Assembly: GCA_044223665.1 (NCBI GenBank) | Contig: JBGALT010000012.1 | Location: 1 to 64,000, forward strand | DNA from: JBBSAT01 sp044223665 | GTDB taxonomy: Bacteria; Myxococcota_A; Polyangia; Polyangiales; Sandaracinaceae | Direction: 5' to 3' | DNA length: 64,000 bases | Shown here: piece after piece, positions 17,682 to 27,148 of the stretch | Position numbering within the stretch: the first letter of the stretch is position 1 | Layout: the number at the start of each line of letters is the position of its first letter | The notes under the pieces: model-generated | What the model was told of the DNA's origin: nothing | Seen by the model: only the letters and a program-made list of their open reading frames with translations | Databases searched by the model: none | Program-made: the position numbers and the translations under genes

Positions 17682-18923
17682 CTACTTCTTCTTCTGCGTG
17701 AGGGGCATCGCCGTGCTCGGGCCCTCGTTCTTGAACAGGCCCTTCGGCGGGCGCGTTCCGCCGTCGGCGGGCGTCTCGGCGGCCTTGCGCTTGGTCAGCT
17801 CGGCCTCGACGACCTCGACGTCCGAGATCGAGAGATCCTCGGAGCTCTTCTCGGGCTCGAGCGGCGCGACCTCGATCTTCGGGGCCGGTGCCGTCGCCGC
17901 GGCCAGCGTCGCGGCGGCGACCGTGCCCGGCGCCGTCTTCGACGGGTCGAGCATCTCCTTGCCGAGGCGAATGCGCGCGGCCTTCACGCTCGCACCGAGC
18001 GGCTCCGCGTCGGCCTGCTCCGTCGTGGTCCGCAGCACGGACGCGAGCGCGCGCGCCATCTCGCGCGCGTTCTGGAAGCGCTCGTCCGGGTTCTGCGCGA
18101 GCGAGCTCGCGATCACCTCGGCCAGCGTCGCCGGCACGTCGGGACGCTCGACCCGCAGATCGGGCACGTCGCCCTTGCGCACCGCGAGCAGCACCTCGAG
18201 GTCGTTCTTTCCCGCGAAGAGGCGCCGCTGCGCGAGCGCCTCCCAGAGCACGACGCCGAGCGCGAAGATGTCCGAGCGCGCGCTCGGCTTGGCCCCCGTG
18301 ATCAGCTCGGGCGCACAGTAGGCGAGCTTGCCCTTGATCACGTTGGGGCGCGTCATCGACGCACGGTCCATCGCCCGCGCGAGACCGAAGTCGGTGAGCT
18401 TCACCGTCCCGTTGACGCCGAGCAGGATGTTCGAGGGCGAGACGTCGCGGTGGTAGACGGGCGCCGACGTGCCGTCCGCCATCACGCGCTCGTGGGCGGC
18501 GGACAACCCGCGGAGCACCTCGATGCCGATCGCGGAGACGAGCGGCCAAGGCGTGGCGCGCGGCACGTGACCGGGCGCCGTCGGGCGCTGGAACGAGCGG
18601 ACCCACTGGAACATGTCCAGGCCCTCGCACCACTCCATCACGAGATAGTAGCCGCCGTCGTCCTCGCGCCCGAAGTCCATGATGTGGACGATGTTCGGGT
18701 GCTCGAGCTGCGAGCCCACCCGCGCCTCTTCCTCGAACATCTTGATGAACGAGGGATCGGCCGTCTTGCCGGCCTGGATGCGCTTGACCGCGACCTGCTT
18801 GGCGAAGCTCCCGGCACCACGCGCGATCGCCTTCCAGACGACCGCCATACCGCCTTCGCCGGCGGCCATGAGCAGCTCGTACTTGCCTGCGATCAGTTTA
18901 CCGGGGGCGTCGGGCGCCGACAT
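17682..18923 (-). CDS. Ser/Thr protein kinase
   Basis: A 413-residue cytoplasmic kinase. Glycine loop AGEGGMAVVW 21-30 (the third Gly is replaced by Ala), Lys47, HRD 158-160 inside YHRDVSPSN, DFG 178-180. The HRDVSPSN loop, in place of HRDLKPxN, is common in myxobacterial kinases. Past residue ~310 lies an Ala/Pro-rich, acidic tail with no transmembrane helix. It ends in a Lys-rich tail. It lies alone between a toxin-antitoxin pair and mobile element copy 1, whose left end is 111 bp upstream of its start. Confidence 0.88.
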   Translation of the reverse strand: MSAPDAPGKLIAGKYELLMAAGEGGMAVVWKAIARGAGSFAKQVAVKRIQAGKTADPSFIKMFEEEARVGSQLEHPNIVHIMDFGREDDGGYYLVMEWCEGLDMFQWVRSFQRPTAPGHVPRATPWPLVSAIGIEVLRGLSAAHERVMADGTSAPVYHRDVSPSNILLGVNGTVKLTDFGLARAMDRASMTRPNVIKGKLAYCAPELITGAKPSARSDIFALGVVLWEALAQRRLFAGKNDLEVLLAVRKGDVPDLRVERPDVPATLAEVIASSLAQNPDERFQNAREMARALASVLRTTTEQADAEPLGASVKAARIRLGKEMLDPSKTAPGTVAAATLAAATAPAPKIEVAPLEPEKSSEDLSISDVEVVEAELTKRKAAETPADGGTRPPKGLFKNEGPSTAMPLTQKKK

Positions 18924-19034
18924 GAAGCAGCGAAGACCTTACGCGACGATCGCCCCCCGAGGCAACGCCCACGACGCCGGGAAAGCCCATCGTTCTCCGG
19001 GCGCAACGGGGGGTCGCCCGGGCGGAACGGGTGG

Positions 19035-19320
19035 GGGTGTGATCCAGCGCGGTGGTGAAGTCTTGTGACGAGACTGCTGCGCAGAACGGTCGAGGCCTCA
19101 TGCATGTCGCGTCGCGAGACCGGCCTTCAGGCGTCGCGTGGCGGCAGGGCCTATAGCCAATTGGCTATAGGCCTCGCCTTCCCGAGGACGGAGCGCAGCG
19201 GCCTCGGGGCCGTGAGCACCGACCGCAGGGTGAGGTGGCGAGCGCCCGAGCTTGCTCGGGCGCGGCATCAAGGCCGGGATCGCGGCGCGTCGCCGCTGAG
19301 CACCGCCGCCGATCACACCC
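19035..19320 (+). mobile_element. TIR element, copy 1 (286 bp)
   Basis: Starts GGGTGTGATC and ends GATCACACCC (perfect 10-bp inverted repeats, imperfect to ~20 bp), flanked by a perfect 9-bp direct duplication AACGGGTGG (19026-19034 and 19321-19329). Inside lie a long central palindrome around CCAATTGG and a perfect 9-bp hairpin stem at 19242-19263. There is no plausible transposase gene, so it is a non-autonomous, MITE-like unit. Two further copies lie at 41229-41670 and 43762-44048. Its right end is 103 bp before the FemAB-like gene. Confidence 0.9.
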
Positions 19321-19423
19321 AACGGGTGGTTCGGCCTTGCACGTGTCCGCGCGCCGCACGAGTCTGGCGGGGCGTGGCGATCCTCGGCTTCATTCCGTCG
19401 TGTCGGACCTCCGGGCGGGCCCG

Positions 19424-20602
19424 ATGAGCGCCGCTTCCCCGGAGATCCGCGTCGTCCGAAGCCTCACCGAGGTCTCCGCCGAGGCCTGGAACGCGATCGC
19501 GGGCGCCGACGACCCCTTCGTCGAGCACGCGTTCCTGGCGCTGCTCGAGACCTCGCGGAGCGTCGGCCGCGGGACCGGGTGGGAGCCGCGCCACGTCACG
19601 ATCTGGGAGGGACCGCGCTTGGTCGGTGCGATCCCGGCGTACCTCAAGGACGACAGCTGGGGCGAGTTCGTCTTCGACTTCCAGTGGGCGCGCGCCGCCC
19701 AGGCTGCGCGCATTCGCTACTACCCGAAGGTCGTGGCGATGGTGCCCTACACGCCCGCGACCGGGACGCGCTTCTTGGTCGCCCGCGATCGCCCGCGCGG
19801 CCCGATCGTACGCGCGCTGCTCGAGGGGCTACGCGCCATGGCCGAGGACGAGGGCGCGAGCTCCGTGCACGTGAACTACCTGGAGGCCCACGAGCGCGAC
19901 GAGGCGCTGGCCCTCGGCTGGCCCGAGCCACGCGTCAGCGTCCAGTTCCACTTCCACAACGCGGGCGAGAACGGAGCTCCGTACGCGAGCTTCGACGACT
20001 TCCTCGCGCGCTTCCGCTCGAGCGCGCGCAAGCAGGTGCGGCGCGAGCGACGCGAGGCGAGCGAGGGCGCGTTCACCATCCGGACCAAGACCGGCGCCGA
20101 GCTCGACGGCGCGGACTGGAAAGCGCTCGACGTCTTCTACCGGATGAACGTCGCGCGGCACGGCAGCTACGCGTACCTCACGCCCGCGTTCTTCGCCGAG
20201 ATGCCCAAGCGCCTCGGGCACCTCGTCGTCGCGTCGATCGCATACCGAGGCAGCGAGCCCATCGCAGGCACGCTCAACTTCGAGAAGGGCTCGCGCCTCT
20301 ACGGTCGCTACTGGGGATCGGTCGACGACGCGCCGTTCCTGCACTTCGAGTGTTGCTACTACCAGCTCATCGAGCGCGCGATCACCCGTGGCTACACGCG
20401 CTTCGAAGCGGGCGCGCAGGGACACCACAAGCTCAAGCGCGGCCTCTTGCCGGCCGAGGTCCACAGCGTCCACTGGATGCGCGATGCGAGGCTCGGGGCC
20501 GCGGTCGCCGCGTTCCTGCCGGAGGAGGCCGCCGCCGTGCGGCACGAGATCGCGATGCTCGACGGCGAAGGCCCCTTCCGACGCGGGAGCAGCCGCGACT
20601 GA
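19424..20602 (+). CDS. FemAB-like / GNAT-fold protein (peptidogalycan biosynthesis family)
   Basis: A 392-residue protein with two linked GNAT-like halves. The pattern fits the FemAB-like family (COG3146-type): EAWNAIAGADDPFVEHAFLALLE near the start, a basic FLARFRSSARKQVRRERREA segment in the middle, then MNVARHGSYAYLTPAFF, GTLNFEKGSRLYGRYWGS and FECCYYQLIERAITRGYTRFEAGAQGHHKLKRGL. Family members are believed to transfer aminoacyl or acyl groups but are poorly characterised. The ATG at 19424 gives the family start; the open frame reaches back into mobile element copy 1, which is not coding. MurJ follows 85 bp later, which fits a cell-envelope role. Confidence 0.8.
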   Translation: MSAASPEIRVVRSLTEVSAEAWNAIAGADDPFVEHAFLALLETSRSVGRGTGWEPRHVTIWEGPRLVGAIPAYLKDDSWGEFVFDFQWARAAQAARIRYYPKVVAMVPYTPATGTRFLVARDRPRGPIVRALLEGLRAMAEDEGASSVHVNYLEAHERDEALALGWPEPRVSVQFHFHNAGENGAPYASFDDFLARFRSSARKQVRRERREASEGAFTIRTKTGAELDGADWKALDVFYRMNVARHGSYAYLTPAFFAEMPKRLGHLVVASIAYRGSEPIAGTLNFEKGSRLYGRYWGSVDDAPFLHFECCYYQLIERAITRGYTRFEAGAQGHHKLKRGLLPAEVHSVHWMRDARLGAAVAAFLPEEAAAVRHEIAMLDGEGPFRRGSSRD

Positions 20603-20687
20603 TCCCGGGGCCGCCCTGGCCGGCGGCGCGAGGCGACCGCTCGCCCGAAAGTGCCACCGCGCGCGCGTCTTGCGGTAAACGCGTCCG

Positions 20688-22316
20688 GTGGCCGACGAGC
20701 CGTCTGCACCCGCCGAGAGCCCCGCGGCCCAGCCCGCGGCATCGCAGCGAGCGTCCTTGACCCGCAGTGCCGGCATCGTCGCCGCCGGCACGCTCGTCTC
20801 GCGCGTCCTCGGCGCCGCGCGCGATGCGGTGTTCGCGGCGTGCTTTCCCGTCGCCGACACCGACGCGTTCTTCGTCGCGTTCACGATTCCCAACGCGCTC
20901 CGGGGCCTCTTGGCGGACGGCGCCGTCTCGAGCGCGTTCATCCCGACGTACACGGAGGTGCGGGCGAAGGAAGGGGACGAGGCGGCCAAGACGTTCTACA
21001 CGCGGCTCTCGGGCGTGATGCTGTTCGTGCTCGCGCTCGTCTCGCTCGCCGGCGTCCTGGCGGCCCCCGCGCTCGTGACCGCCTACGCGGAGGGCTACGC
21101 CGACGACCCGGCGCTCTTCGCGAGCACGGTCACGCTCACGCGCATCGTCTTCCCGTACATCTTCTTCATGGGCGCCGCGGCGCTCGGCACCGGCATCCTG
21201 AACGCGCACCAGCGCTTCGCGGTGCCGGCGATCGCGCCGGCGTTGCTCAACGTCGCACTGATCGCCGCGCCCTTCGTCCTCGTCGCGCCGGCGAGCGCCA
21301 TGGGCCTGCCGCCGATCGCGAGCCTCGCGATCGCGGCGATCGTCGGCGGTGTGCTGCAGATGATCGCGCAGTGGCCGGCGCTCCGCGCCATCGGCGCGCT
21401 CTCGTGGCCGCGCGCGAGCTTCTCCGATCCGCGCGTGCGGCGGGCGATCGCGCTGCTCGGCCCGCTCGCGATCGGCCTCGGGATCTACCAGGTCAACGTG
21501 ATGCTCTCGCGGCTGTTCACGTCGTACCTGCCGGCCGGCTCGCAGAGCTACCTCTACTACGGCCAGCGCCTGGTCGAGATCCCGCAAGGCATGTTCGCGC
21601 TGGCGATCGCGTCGGCGACGCTGCCCACGCTCTCCGACCTGCACGCCCGGGGCCAGCTCGACGAGCTCAAGAAGGTGTTCGGCTTCGCGCTGCGCTCCAG
21701 CCTCTTCATCGGCGTGCCGGCGACGGTGGTGCTGGTCGCGCTCGCCGAGCCGGTGGTGAGCGTCCTGTTCCAGCGCGGCGCCTTCGACCGTGCCGACGCC
21801 CTCGAGACGGCGCGCTCGCTCGCCTGGCAGGGCGCTGGCGTGTGGGCCATCGCCTGCGTGCGCGTGGTGGTGCCGATGTTCTACGCGCACGGCGACACCA
21901 AGACACCGCTCGCCGGGAGCGCGGCGAACCTCGTCGCCTTCGTGGTCCTGGCCCTCGCGCTACGCGGCACGATGAGCCACGCCGGGATCGCGCTCGCGAT
22001 CAGCGCGGCGGGGGTGGTGCAGCTCGGGATCCTGATCGTGCTCCTGCGACGCAAGCTCGGGCGCCTGGGCCTCGGGAGCGTCGCGTCGAGCAGCCTGCGG
22101 ATCGGCGCCGCGGCGCTCGTGATGGGCTCGCTCGAGATCGGGATCGCGCGCTTCGGCGCCTGGGAGCGCGGCGGAAACGACCTGACGAACGCGGCGGTGC
22201 TGGCGGCGGCCCTGCTCGTGTCGGGCCTGGCGTACGTGGGTGTGCTCGCGGCGCTCCGGGCCCCCGAGCTCGACGACGTCCTCGGCGCCCTGCGACGCCG
22301 GCTCCGCCGCCGCTGA
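20688..22316 (+). CDS. murJ: lipid II flippase MurJ (MviN)
   Basis: A 542-residue inner-membrane protein with about 14 hydrophobic segments. Family hallmarks: SAGIVAAGTLVSRVLGAARDAVFAACF (helix 1), FFVAFTIPNALRGLLADGAVSSAFIP (helix 2 with the Arg of the lipid II cavity) and LYYGQRLVEIPQGMFALAIASATLPTLS in the second half. MurJ moves the peptidoglycan precursor lipid II to the outer face of the inner membrane. GTG 20688 starts a ~30-residue Ala/Pro-rich tail before helix 1. The last two helices extend beyond the conserved 12-helix core, as usual for MurJ. Confidence 0.92.
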   Translation: MADEPSAPAESPAAQPAASQRASLTRSAGIVAAGTLVSRVLGAARDAVFAACFPVADTDAFFVAFTIPNALRGLLADGAVSSAFIPTYTEVRAKEGDEAAKTFYTRLSGVMLFVLALVSLAGVLAAPALVTAYAEGYADDPALFASTVTLTRIVFPYIFFMGAAALGTGILNAHQRFAVPAIAPALLNVALIAAPFVLVAPASAMGLPPIASLAIAAIVGGVLQMIAQWPALRAIGALSWPRASFSDPRVRRAIALLGPLAIGLGIYQVNVMLSRLFTSYLPAGSQSYLYYGQRLVEIPQGMFALAIASATLPTLSDLHARGQLDELKKVFGFALRSSLFIGVPATVVLVALAEPVVSVLFQRGAFDRADALETARSLAWQGAGVWAIACVRVVVPMFYAHGDTKTPLAGSAANLVAFVVLALALRGTMSHAGIALAISAAGVVQLGILIVLLRRKLGRLGLGSVASSSLRIGAAALVMGSLEIGIARFGAWERGGNDLTNAAVLAAALLVSGLAYVGVLAALRAPELDDVLGALRRRLRRR

Positions 22317-22395
22317 TCGACGCACACGCGCAGGGCGACGACGGACGACGACGGACGAGCTTGCCCGTCGCTGCGATTCGCACCATCTTCGCACC

Positions 22396-22653
22396 ATGGC
22401 TGCCACGGTGCGCAAAGTGAGCCTCGCGATCGAGAAGAGCGCCCTGGCGTGGGCGGAGAAGGCGGCGCGGCGCGAGAAGAAGAGCGTCTCGGCGATCATC
22501 ACGGAAGCCACGCTCGCCGCTCGCGCGCGCGACATCGAGCTGCGGCGTCAGGCGGCTGCGTGGAAGCGCTATCTCGACGACGCGACCGACGGCGCGGGCC
22601 TGCGCCCCGAAGAGGTCGCCCGCGGCCACCGTGAGCTCGATGGTCTCGAATGA
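22396..22653 (+). CDS. antitoxin-like small protein
   Basis: An 85-residue protein directly before a PIN toxin. VRKVSLAIEKSALAWAEKAARREKKSVSAIITEATLAARARD has a beta strand and two helices compatible with a ribbon-helix-helix domain; the rest is a charged helix (QAAAWKRYLDDATDGAGLRPEEVARGHRELDGLE). It shares no obvious identity with the 17.4 kb antitoxin beyond the layout. It overlaps the toxin gene by 14 bp if ATG 22640 is used. Confidence 0.72.
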   Translation: MAATVRKVSLAIEKSALAWAEKAARREKKSVSAIITEATLAARARDIELRRQAAAWKRYLDDATDGAGLRPEEVARGHRELDGLE

Positions 22654-23032
22654 CTCGCCTGGGCTGACGCTCGACACCGGAGCGTTGATCGCGCTCGAGC
22701 GACGCGGCGCGCGGGCGCTGCGGATCCTCACCGCCGCGAAAGAGCGAGGGATGCTCGTCACCATTCCCGCCGCCGTGGTCGTGGAGTGGTGGCGCGGTGC
22801 CTCGGCGCGATCGGTCGACGTCGCACGCACGGGCATCGTCGAGCCGCTTCGCTTCACGCTCGCCCAGGCGGCCGGGGAGGCGCTGGGCAAGGTGAAGCGC
22901 GGACCGAGCCCGGTCGACGCCATCGTGATGGCGTCGGCGGCGACGCGGGGCGACACCGTGCTGACCAGCGATTGCCACGACCTCGAGCTCCTGCGCGTCG
23001 TGTTCCCTTCCGTTCGCGTCCTACGGGTCTGA
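22640..23032 (+). CDS. PIN-domain toxin (VapC-like ribonuclease)
   Basis: A 130-residue PIN domain from ATG 22640; an in-frame GTG at 22631 is the alternative. LTLDTGALIALERR, VVVEWWRG, SPVDAIVMASAAT and TSDCHDLELL supply the acidic residues of the metal site. It resembles the toxin at 16946-17326 closely, although its antitoxin is different, so the toxin may have been duplicated or captured twice. Translational coupling to the overlapping antitoxin is likely. Confidence 0.82.
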   Translation: MVSNDSPGLTLDTGALIALERRGARALRILTAAKERGMLVTIPAAVVVEWWRGASARSVDVARTGIVEPLRFTLAQAAGEALGKVKRGPSPVDAIVMASAATRGDTVLTSDCHDLELLRVVFPSVRVLRV

Positions 23033-23397
23033 CGGCATGCGCACCGCGCGGGCGAAGCCCGCCGACGACGACATGAACAGCTGTGAAGAAGCTGCGCCGG
23101 GAGGTTCGGGATGCACGCGAGTGTCGAACCAGGCCCCACGTACGCATCGATCGATGCGCAGGAGAGTGCGTCGGCACGACGAACGGCCGGTCGCGGGCTC
23201 CGGCGCGGGGATCGTTCGCGCTCGCATCGACGCCCGAAGCCGAGCTCGCATGGCTGCGACGACGCGCGCGCCGCGTCATCTCCGCGACGCACGGGCGGAC
23301 GGCGCCGTGCCATCGCTAACGGTGCGTCGGTCCGCCCGGAGAAACACCTGCGAAAGCACGACGCGCCAGCGGCACATCGCGTGCACCGCGCGTGGGC
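23033..23397. other. 365-bp gap with nothing recognised
   Basis: Between the PIN toxin and the next lipoprotein. Open frames here lack ribosome sites and family resemblance and are GC-driven shadows. No repeat shared with other gaps was seen. It should contain the promoter of the 23398 gene. Confidence 0.5.
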
Positions 23398-24381
23398 ATG
23401 ACCAAGACGCGGGGATGGGCGTGGTGCCTGGGTGCAGCGGTGTGTCTCGCGCCGGCGTGCGGAACGGCCTACGTGGAGACGCCGGACACCGGCGTGAGCG
23501 TGCCGGGCGACGGCGGGCTCGCGCTCGACGCCGGGCCCCTGCCGAGCGAGGACGGCGGCGGTGGCGTCGTCGTCCTCCCCGATGGCGCGCTCGCGCTGCC
23601 CGACGGTGCGTTCGTCGACCGTGACGGAAGCGTGCTCGAGCCCGGCGATGCGTCCACCGGCGACGGGAGCACGGTCCGGCCCGACAGCGGCACGCCGCGC
23701 TCGCACGTCGGCGATCCGTGCGAGACCGACGCCGAGTGCCCGGGGCTCTTCTGCTCGACGCCGAACAACGGGTTCGGCTACTGCAGCTGGCTCTGCGGCC
23801 CGGGCAACCCGTGTCCGGACGACGGCGTCTGCTACACGACCGAGCCCGGTGCGGCGGGCTACTGCATGTCTCGGTGCACGCCCGGCGTGAGCGGGACCTG
23901 CCCGACGGGCTTCTTGTGTCAGCCGGGAATCGCCGACGCACCGGTCTGCTATCCGGGATGCACCACGGACGAGGACTGCCCTGGCGCGACACGCTGCGGT
24001 AGTGGCCTGAGCGGCACGCGCACCTGCTACACGCCGGGCGCGGCGACCGGCGGGCCTTGCTCGCTCAGCAGCGAGTGCCCCGAGCTCGGCTACTGCCTCG
24101 ACGAGGGAACGTGGGGCACGCCCGAAGGAATCTGCGTGACGTTCTGCGAGCTCGCGACGCATGCCGGCTGCGGCGTGGGAACGACCTGCGTGCCGTGGGG
24201 ATTCGGCGGCGGCTACGGCTCGTGCGTGCCGACCTGCGACGACACCATGCCCTGTCGCCCCGGCTACCAGTGCGTCTCGACGGGCGCGGGCATGCCGAGC
24301 GCGTGCGTGGCGCGCTGCACGACGGACGCGGACTGCACGGCGCCGCACAGCTGCAACTTCGTCACCGGCCGCTGCGGCTGA
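23398..24381 (+). CDS. cysteine-rich lipoprotein
   Basis: A 327-residue secreted protein. The signal peptide ends CLAPAC, followed by an Asp/Gly/Pro-rich linker of ~85 residues. The rest has six or more cysteine modules of the form PCETDAECPGLFCSTP, CTTDEDCPGATRCG and CTTDADCTAPHSCN, each likely a small disulfide-bonded knot. Proteins of this build are abundant in Polyangiales and are presumably surface exposed; their function is unknown. ATG 23398 is preferred over GTG 23392 and starts just before the charged signal N-region. Confidence 0.78.
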   Translation: MTKTRGWAWCLGAAVCLAPACGTAYVETPDTGVSVPGDGGLALDAGPLPSEDGGGGVVVLPDGALALPDGAFVDRDGSVLEPGDASTGDGSTVRPDSGTPRSHVGDPCETDAECPGLFCSTPNNGFGYCSWLCGPGNPCPDDGVCYTTEPGAAGYCMSRCTPGVSGTCPTGFLCQPGIADAPVCYPGCTTDEDCPGATRCGSGLSGTRTCYTPGAATGGPCSLSSECPELGYCLDEGTWGTPEGICVTFCELATHAGCGVGTTCVPWGFGGGYGSCVPTCDDTMPCRPGYQCVSTGAGMPSACVARCTTDADCTAPHSCNFVTGRCG

Positions 24382-24453
24382 CCGGCGCGCGAACGGGGCC
24401 CGCGCCCTCGTGCGCATCGCGGCGCGAGGGCGAGGTAGGATGCCGCCTTCGCC

Positions 24454-25914
24454 ATGACGACCCCGACGAGCACGCTCGCGGCCGAGGCCGAGGTCGCCCT
24501 CGCGGCCCTCGCCGAAGCGAACCGACGCGTGCACGCTCGCTTCCCCGGCGATGCGGGCGCGCGCCAGCCGGTGCACGTGGTCTACGGCGGCGCCCAGCTC
24601 TTCCGAGCGACGACGCCGCGCAAGATGGGGGAGCTGGCCCTCGCCACGCTCGCCGACCACGCGCCCGACGCGTTCGCGCTCGCCGCGGCGCTCGCGCTCC
24701 CCGGCCACGATCGGCTGCCTTCGGACGCGGCGGCACGCGCGGCGCTGCTCGAGGCGATGGAGAAGGACGACGGCGCGGCGCTCCATCACGCAGAGCCGCG
24801 CCTCTGGCTACCGCTCGCCGTCCATCGGCGGCTCGTCGCCAAGCTGGCGCGCGAGCCGGTCGAGGACTACCGCATCGACTTCGAGGACGGCTTCGGCCTC
24901 CGCTCGGATGGCGAAGAGGACGAGCACGCGGTGCGGGCCGCGCGCGAGCTGGCGCTGGCGGTGAAGACGGATGCCGCGCCGCCCTTCGTCGGGGTGCGCA
25001 TCAAGAGCCTCGGTACCGAGACCACGACACGTGCCGTCCGCACGCTCGATCTCTTCGTGACGACGCTCGTGCGCGAGCTGGGCGGCCTGCCTCCGTCGTT
25101 CGTCGTGACGCTGCCGAAGATCACGACGCCGGAGCAGCCCGCGGCGCTCGTCGCATTGCTCGCAGCCCTCGAGGCGAGGCTCGGCCTGGCTCCGCGCGCG
25201 CTGAAGATGGAGCTGATGGTCGAGCTCACGCAGACGATCTTCGACCCCGAGGGCCGCATCGCGCTGCCGCGCCTGCTCGACGCGAGCGATGGGCGCTGCA
25301 CGAGCGCGCACTTCGGCAGCTACGACTACACGGCGAGCTGCGACGTCGCGGCGGCCTGGCAGTCGATGACGCATCCGGCGTGTGGGTTCGCGCTGCAGGT
25401 CACCAAGAACGCCCTCGCCGGGACGGGCGTGTTCCTGTCCGACGGCGCGACGACGGTCCTGCCCGTCGGGGTGCACCGCGCCCGCGAGGGCGAGCCCCTG
25501 ACGACGGCGCAGCGCACCGAGAACACCGCCGCGGTGCATGCCGCGTGGCGCCTGATGGCGAGCAACGTGCGGGCGTCGCTCCAGAACGGCTTCTATCAAG
25601 GCTGGGACCTGCATCCGGCGCAGATCCCGGTGCGCCACGCGGTCACGTACGCCTTCTTCCTCGAGAGCATGGCGCCGGCCGCCGAGCGCCTGCGCAGCTT
25701 CGTGGAGAAGGCCGCGCGCGCCAGCCTCGTCGGCGACGTCTTCGACGACGCCGCGACGGGACAGGGCCTGCTCAACCACTTCCTGCGCGGTCTCTCGAGC
25801 GGCGCGTTCGCGGAGCGCGAGCTCGCGGCGACGGGGCTCTCGCCCGAAGAGCTCCGCACTCGCTCGTTCGCGCACATCCTGAGGGGCCGCACGCGCGCCG
25901 CTGGCTCGCACTGA
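24454..25914 (+). CDS. DUF6986-like aldolase / citrate-lyase fold protein
   Basis: A 486-residue cytoplasmic protein. YRIDFEDGFG near residue 135, GVRIKSL, LPKITTPEQ, LKMELMVELTQTIF and FGSYDYTASC follow the strand order and acidic metal-binding residues of the HpcH/HpaI aldolase-citrate lyase barrel. I associate this family with actinobacterial and other purine-catabolism gene clusters. It is followed after only 10 bp by PuuD, so it is probably the first gene of the urate operon. It might act on glyoxylate or a related product of ureide breakdown; that is inference from position. Confidence 0.7.
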   Translation: MTTPTSTLAAEAEVALAALAEANRRVHARFPGDAGARQPVHVVYGGAQLFRATTPRKMGELALATLADHAPDAFALAAALALPGHDRLPSDAAARAALLEAMEKDDGAALHHAEPRLWLPLAVHRRLVAKLAREPVEDYRIDFEDGFGLRSDGEEDEHAVRAARELALAVKTDAAPPFVGVRIKSLGTETTTRAVRTLDLFVTTLVRELGGLPPSFVVTLPKITTPEQPAALVALLAALEARLGLAPRALKMELMVELTQTIFDPEGRIALPRLLDASDGRCTSAHFGSYDYTASCDVAAAWQSMTHPACGFALQVTKNALAGTGVFLSDGATTVLPVGVHRAREGEPLTTAQRTENTAAVHAAWRLMASNVRASLQNGFYQGWDLHPAQIPVRHAVTYAFFLESMAPAAERLRSFVEKAARASLVGDVFDDAATGQGLLNHFLRGLSSGAFAERELAATGLSPEELRTRSFAHILRGRTRAAGSH

Positions 25915-25924
25915 AGGACAATCG

Positions 25925-27148
25925 ATGGTCGTCGAGTGGCTCCACTATCTGCTTCGCATGTTCCACTTGATCGCCGGGATCATGTGGATCGGCACCTCGT
26001 TCTACTTCGTGTGGCTCGACTTCGCGTTCCAGCCGCTGCCGGACGGCCCCGAGAGCGAAGCGGCGAAGAAGGAAGGCGCGGTGGGCGAGACCTTCATGGT
26101 CCACGGCGGTCTCTTCTATCGCGTCGAGAAGCGGCAGCCCGTCGTGATGCCGAAGGTGCTGCACTGGTTCAAGTACGAAGCGCTGCTCACGTGGGTGAGC
26201 GGCATCTGCCTGCTCGTCCTGCTCTACTGGTGGATCGGCGGCGGCACGCAGCTCGTCGATCCGAGCCGCGTGTCGATGCATCCGCACGCCGCGATGGCGG
26301 TGTCGGCGGGCGTGCTCGTCTTCGGCTGGGCGATCTACGACACGCTCTGGAAGCTCGTCGCCCGAATCGGACCTCCGTCCACCGCCGCCGGTGCACGCGC
26401 CGAGAAGCTCGCCATCGCCTTCTCGCTCGTGCTCTTGCTCGGCGTGATCGTCGGGCTCTGCTCGATCTTCACGGGCCGCGTCGCGTTCATCCACGTCGGC
26501 GCGCTGCTCGGCACGATCATGATCGCCAACGTGTGGATGCGGATCCTGCCGGCCCAGAGGCGGATGATCGCCGCGCGCCTGGCGGGGAAAGAGCCCGACT
26601 GGAGCGAAGGCGCCGCCGCCAAGCAGCGCTCGCTCCACAACAGCTACGCGACGATCCCCGTGCTCGTCACGATGCTGAGCAACCACTTCTCGTTCGTCTT
26701 CGACCACCGACTGAACTGGCTCTTGCTCTGTTGTCTCGTGATCGCGGGCGCGAGCGTGCGTCACCTGATGATCACGATCGAGCGGCAGCAGACCGCCACG
26801 TGGGCGTTCGTTCCGGCGATCGGCGGGGTCGTCGCGGCGGTGGCGCTCACGTGGCCGACGCCGCCGCCCGTCGACACCTCGCCGCGCGTGTCGTTCTCCG
26901 AGGCGAACGACATCCTCACGCGCCGCTGCCACCGCTGTCACAGCGCGACGCCGACCGACGAGGTGTGGACGAGCCCGCCCGCCGGCGTGACCTTCGACAC
27001 CGCCGACTCGATCATCGCCTACGCGCCGCGCATCCGCTTCCGCGCCGTGGAAGCGCGGACGATGCCCCTCGGAAACGCCACGCACATCACCGACGAAGAG
27101 CGCGAGATCCTGCGCCGCTGGATCGATCAAGGAGCCCACGGACCGTGA
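25925..27148 (+). CDS. puuD: membrane urate hydroxylase with cytochrome c domain
   Basis: A 407-residue inner-membrane enzyme. About eight helices occupy residues 1-310, with His and Trp-rich motifs such as HLIAGIMWIGTSFYFVWLDF and HWFKYEALLTWVSGICLL. The C-terminal periplasmic part has the haem-c motif CHRCH at 335-339 and a distal Met near RTMPLGN. This is the architecture of PuuD, which replaces soluble uricase and passes electrons from urate to the respiratory chain rather than to oxygen. Product: 5-hydroxyisourate, the substrate of the HIU hydrolase at 31655. The stop codon overlaps the allantoinase start (GTGA). Confidence 0.92.
   Translation: MVVEWLHYLLRMFHLIAGIMWIGTSFYFVWLDFAFQPLPDGPESEAAKKEGAVGETFMVHGGLFYRVEKRQPVVMPKVLHWFKYEALLTWVSGICLLVLLYWWIGGGTQLVDPSRVSMHPHAAMAVSAGVLVFGWAIYDTLWKLVARIGPPSTAAGARAEKLAIAFSLVLLLGVIVGLCSIFTGRVAFIHVGALLGTIMIANVWMRILPAQRRMIAARLAGKEPDWSEGAAAKQRSLHNSYATIPVLVTMLSNHFSFVFDHRLNWLLLCCLVIAGASVRHLMITIERQQTATWAFVPAIGGVVAAVALTWPTPPPVDTSPRVSFSEANDILTRRCHRCHSATPTDEVWTSPPAGVTFDTADSIIAYAPRIRFRAVEARTMPLGNATHITDEEREILRRWIDQGAHGP

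Noticed and set aside
19065..19427. Small open frames inside the TIR elements as a transposase
   Set aside because: They are shorter than ~130 codons, differ among copies, lack catalytic motifs and extend past the element ends; the element is better read as non-coding.
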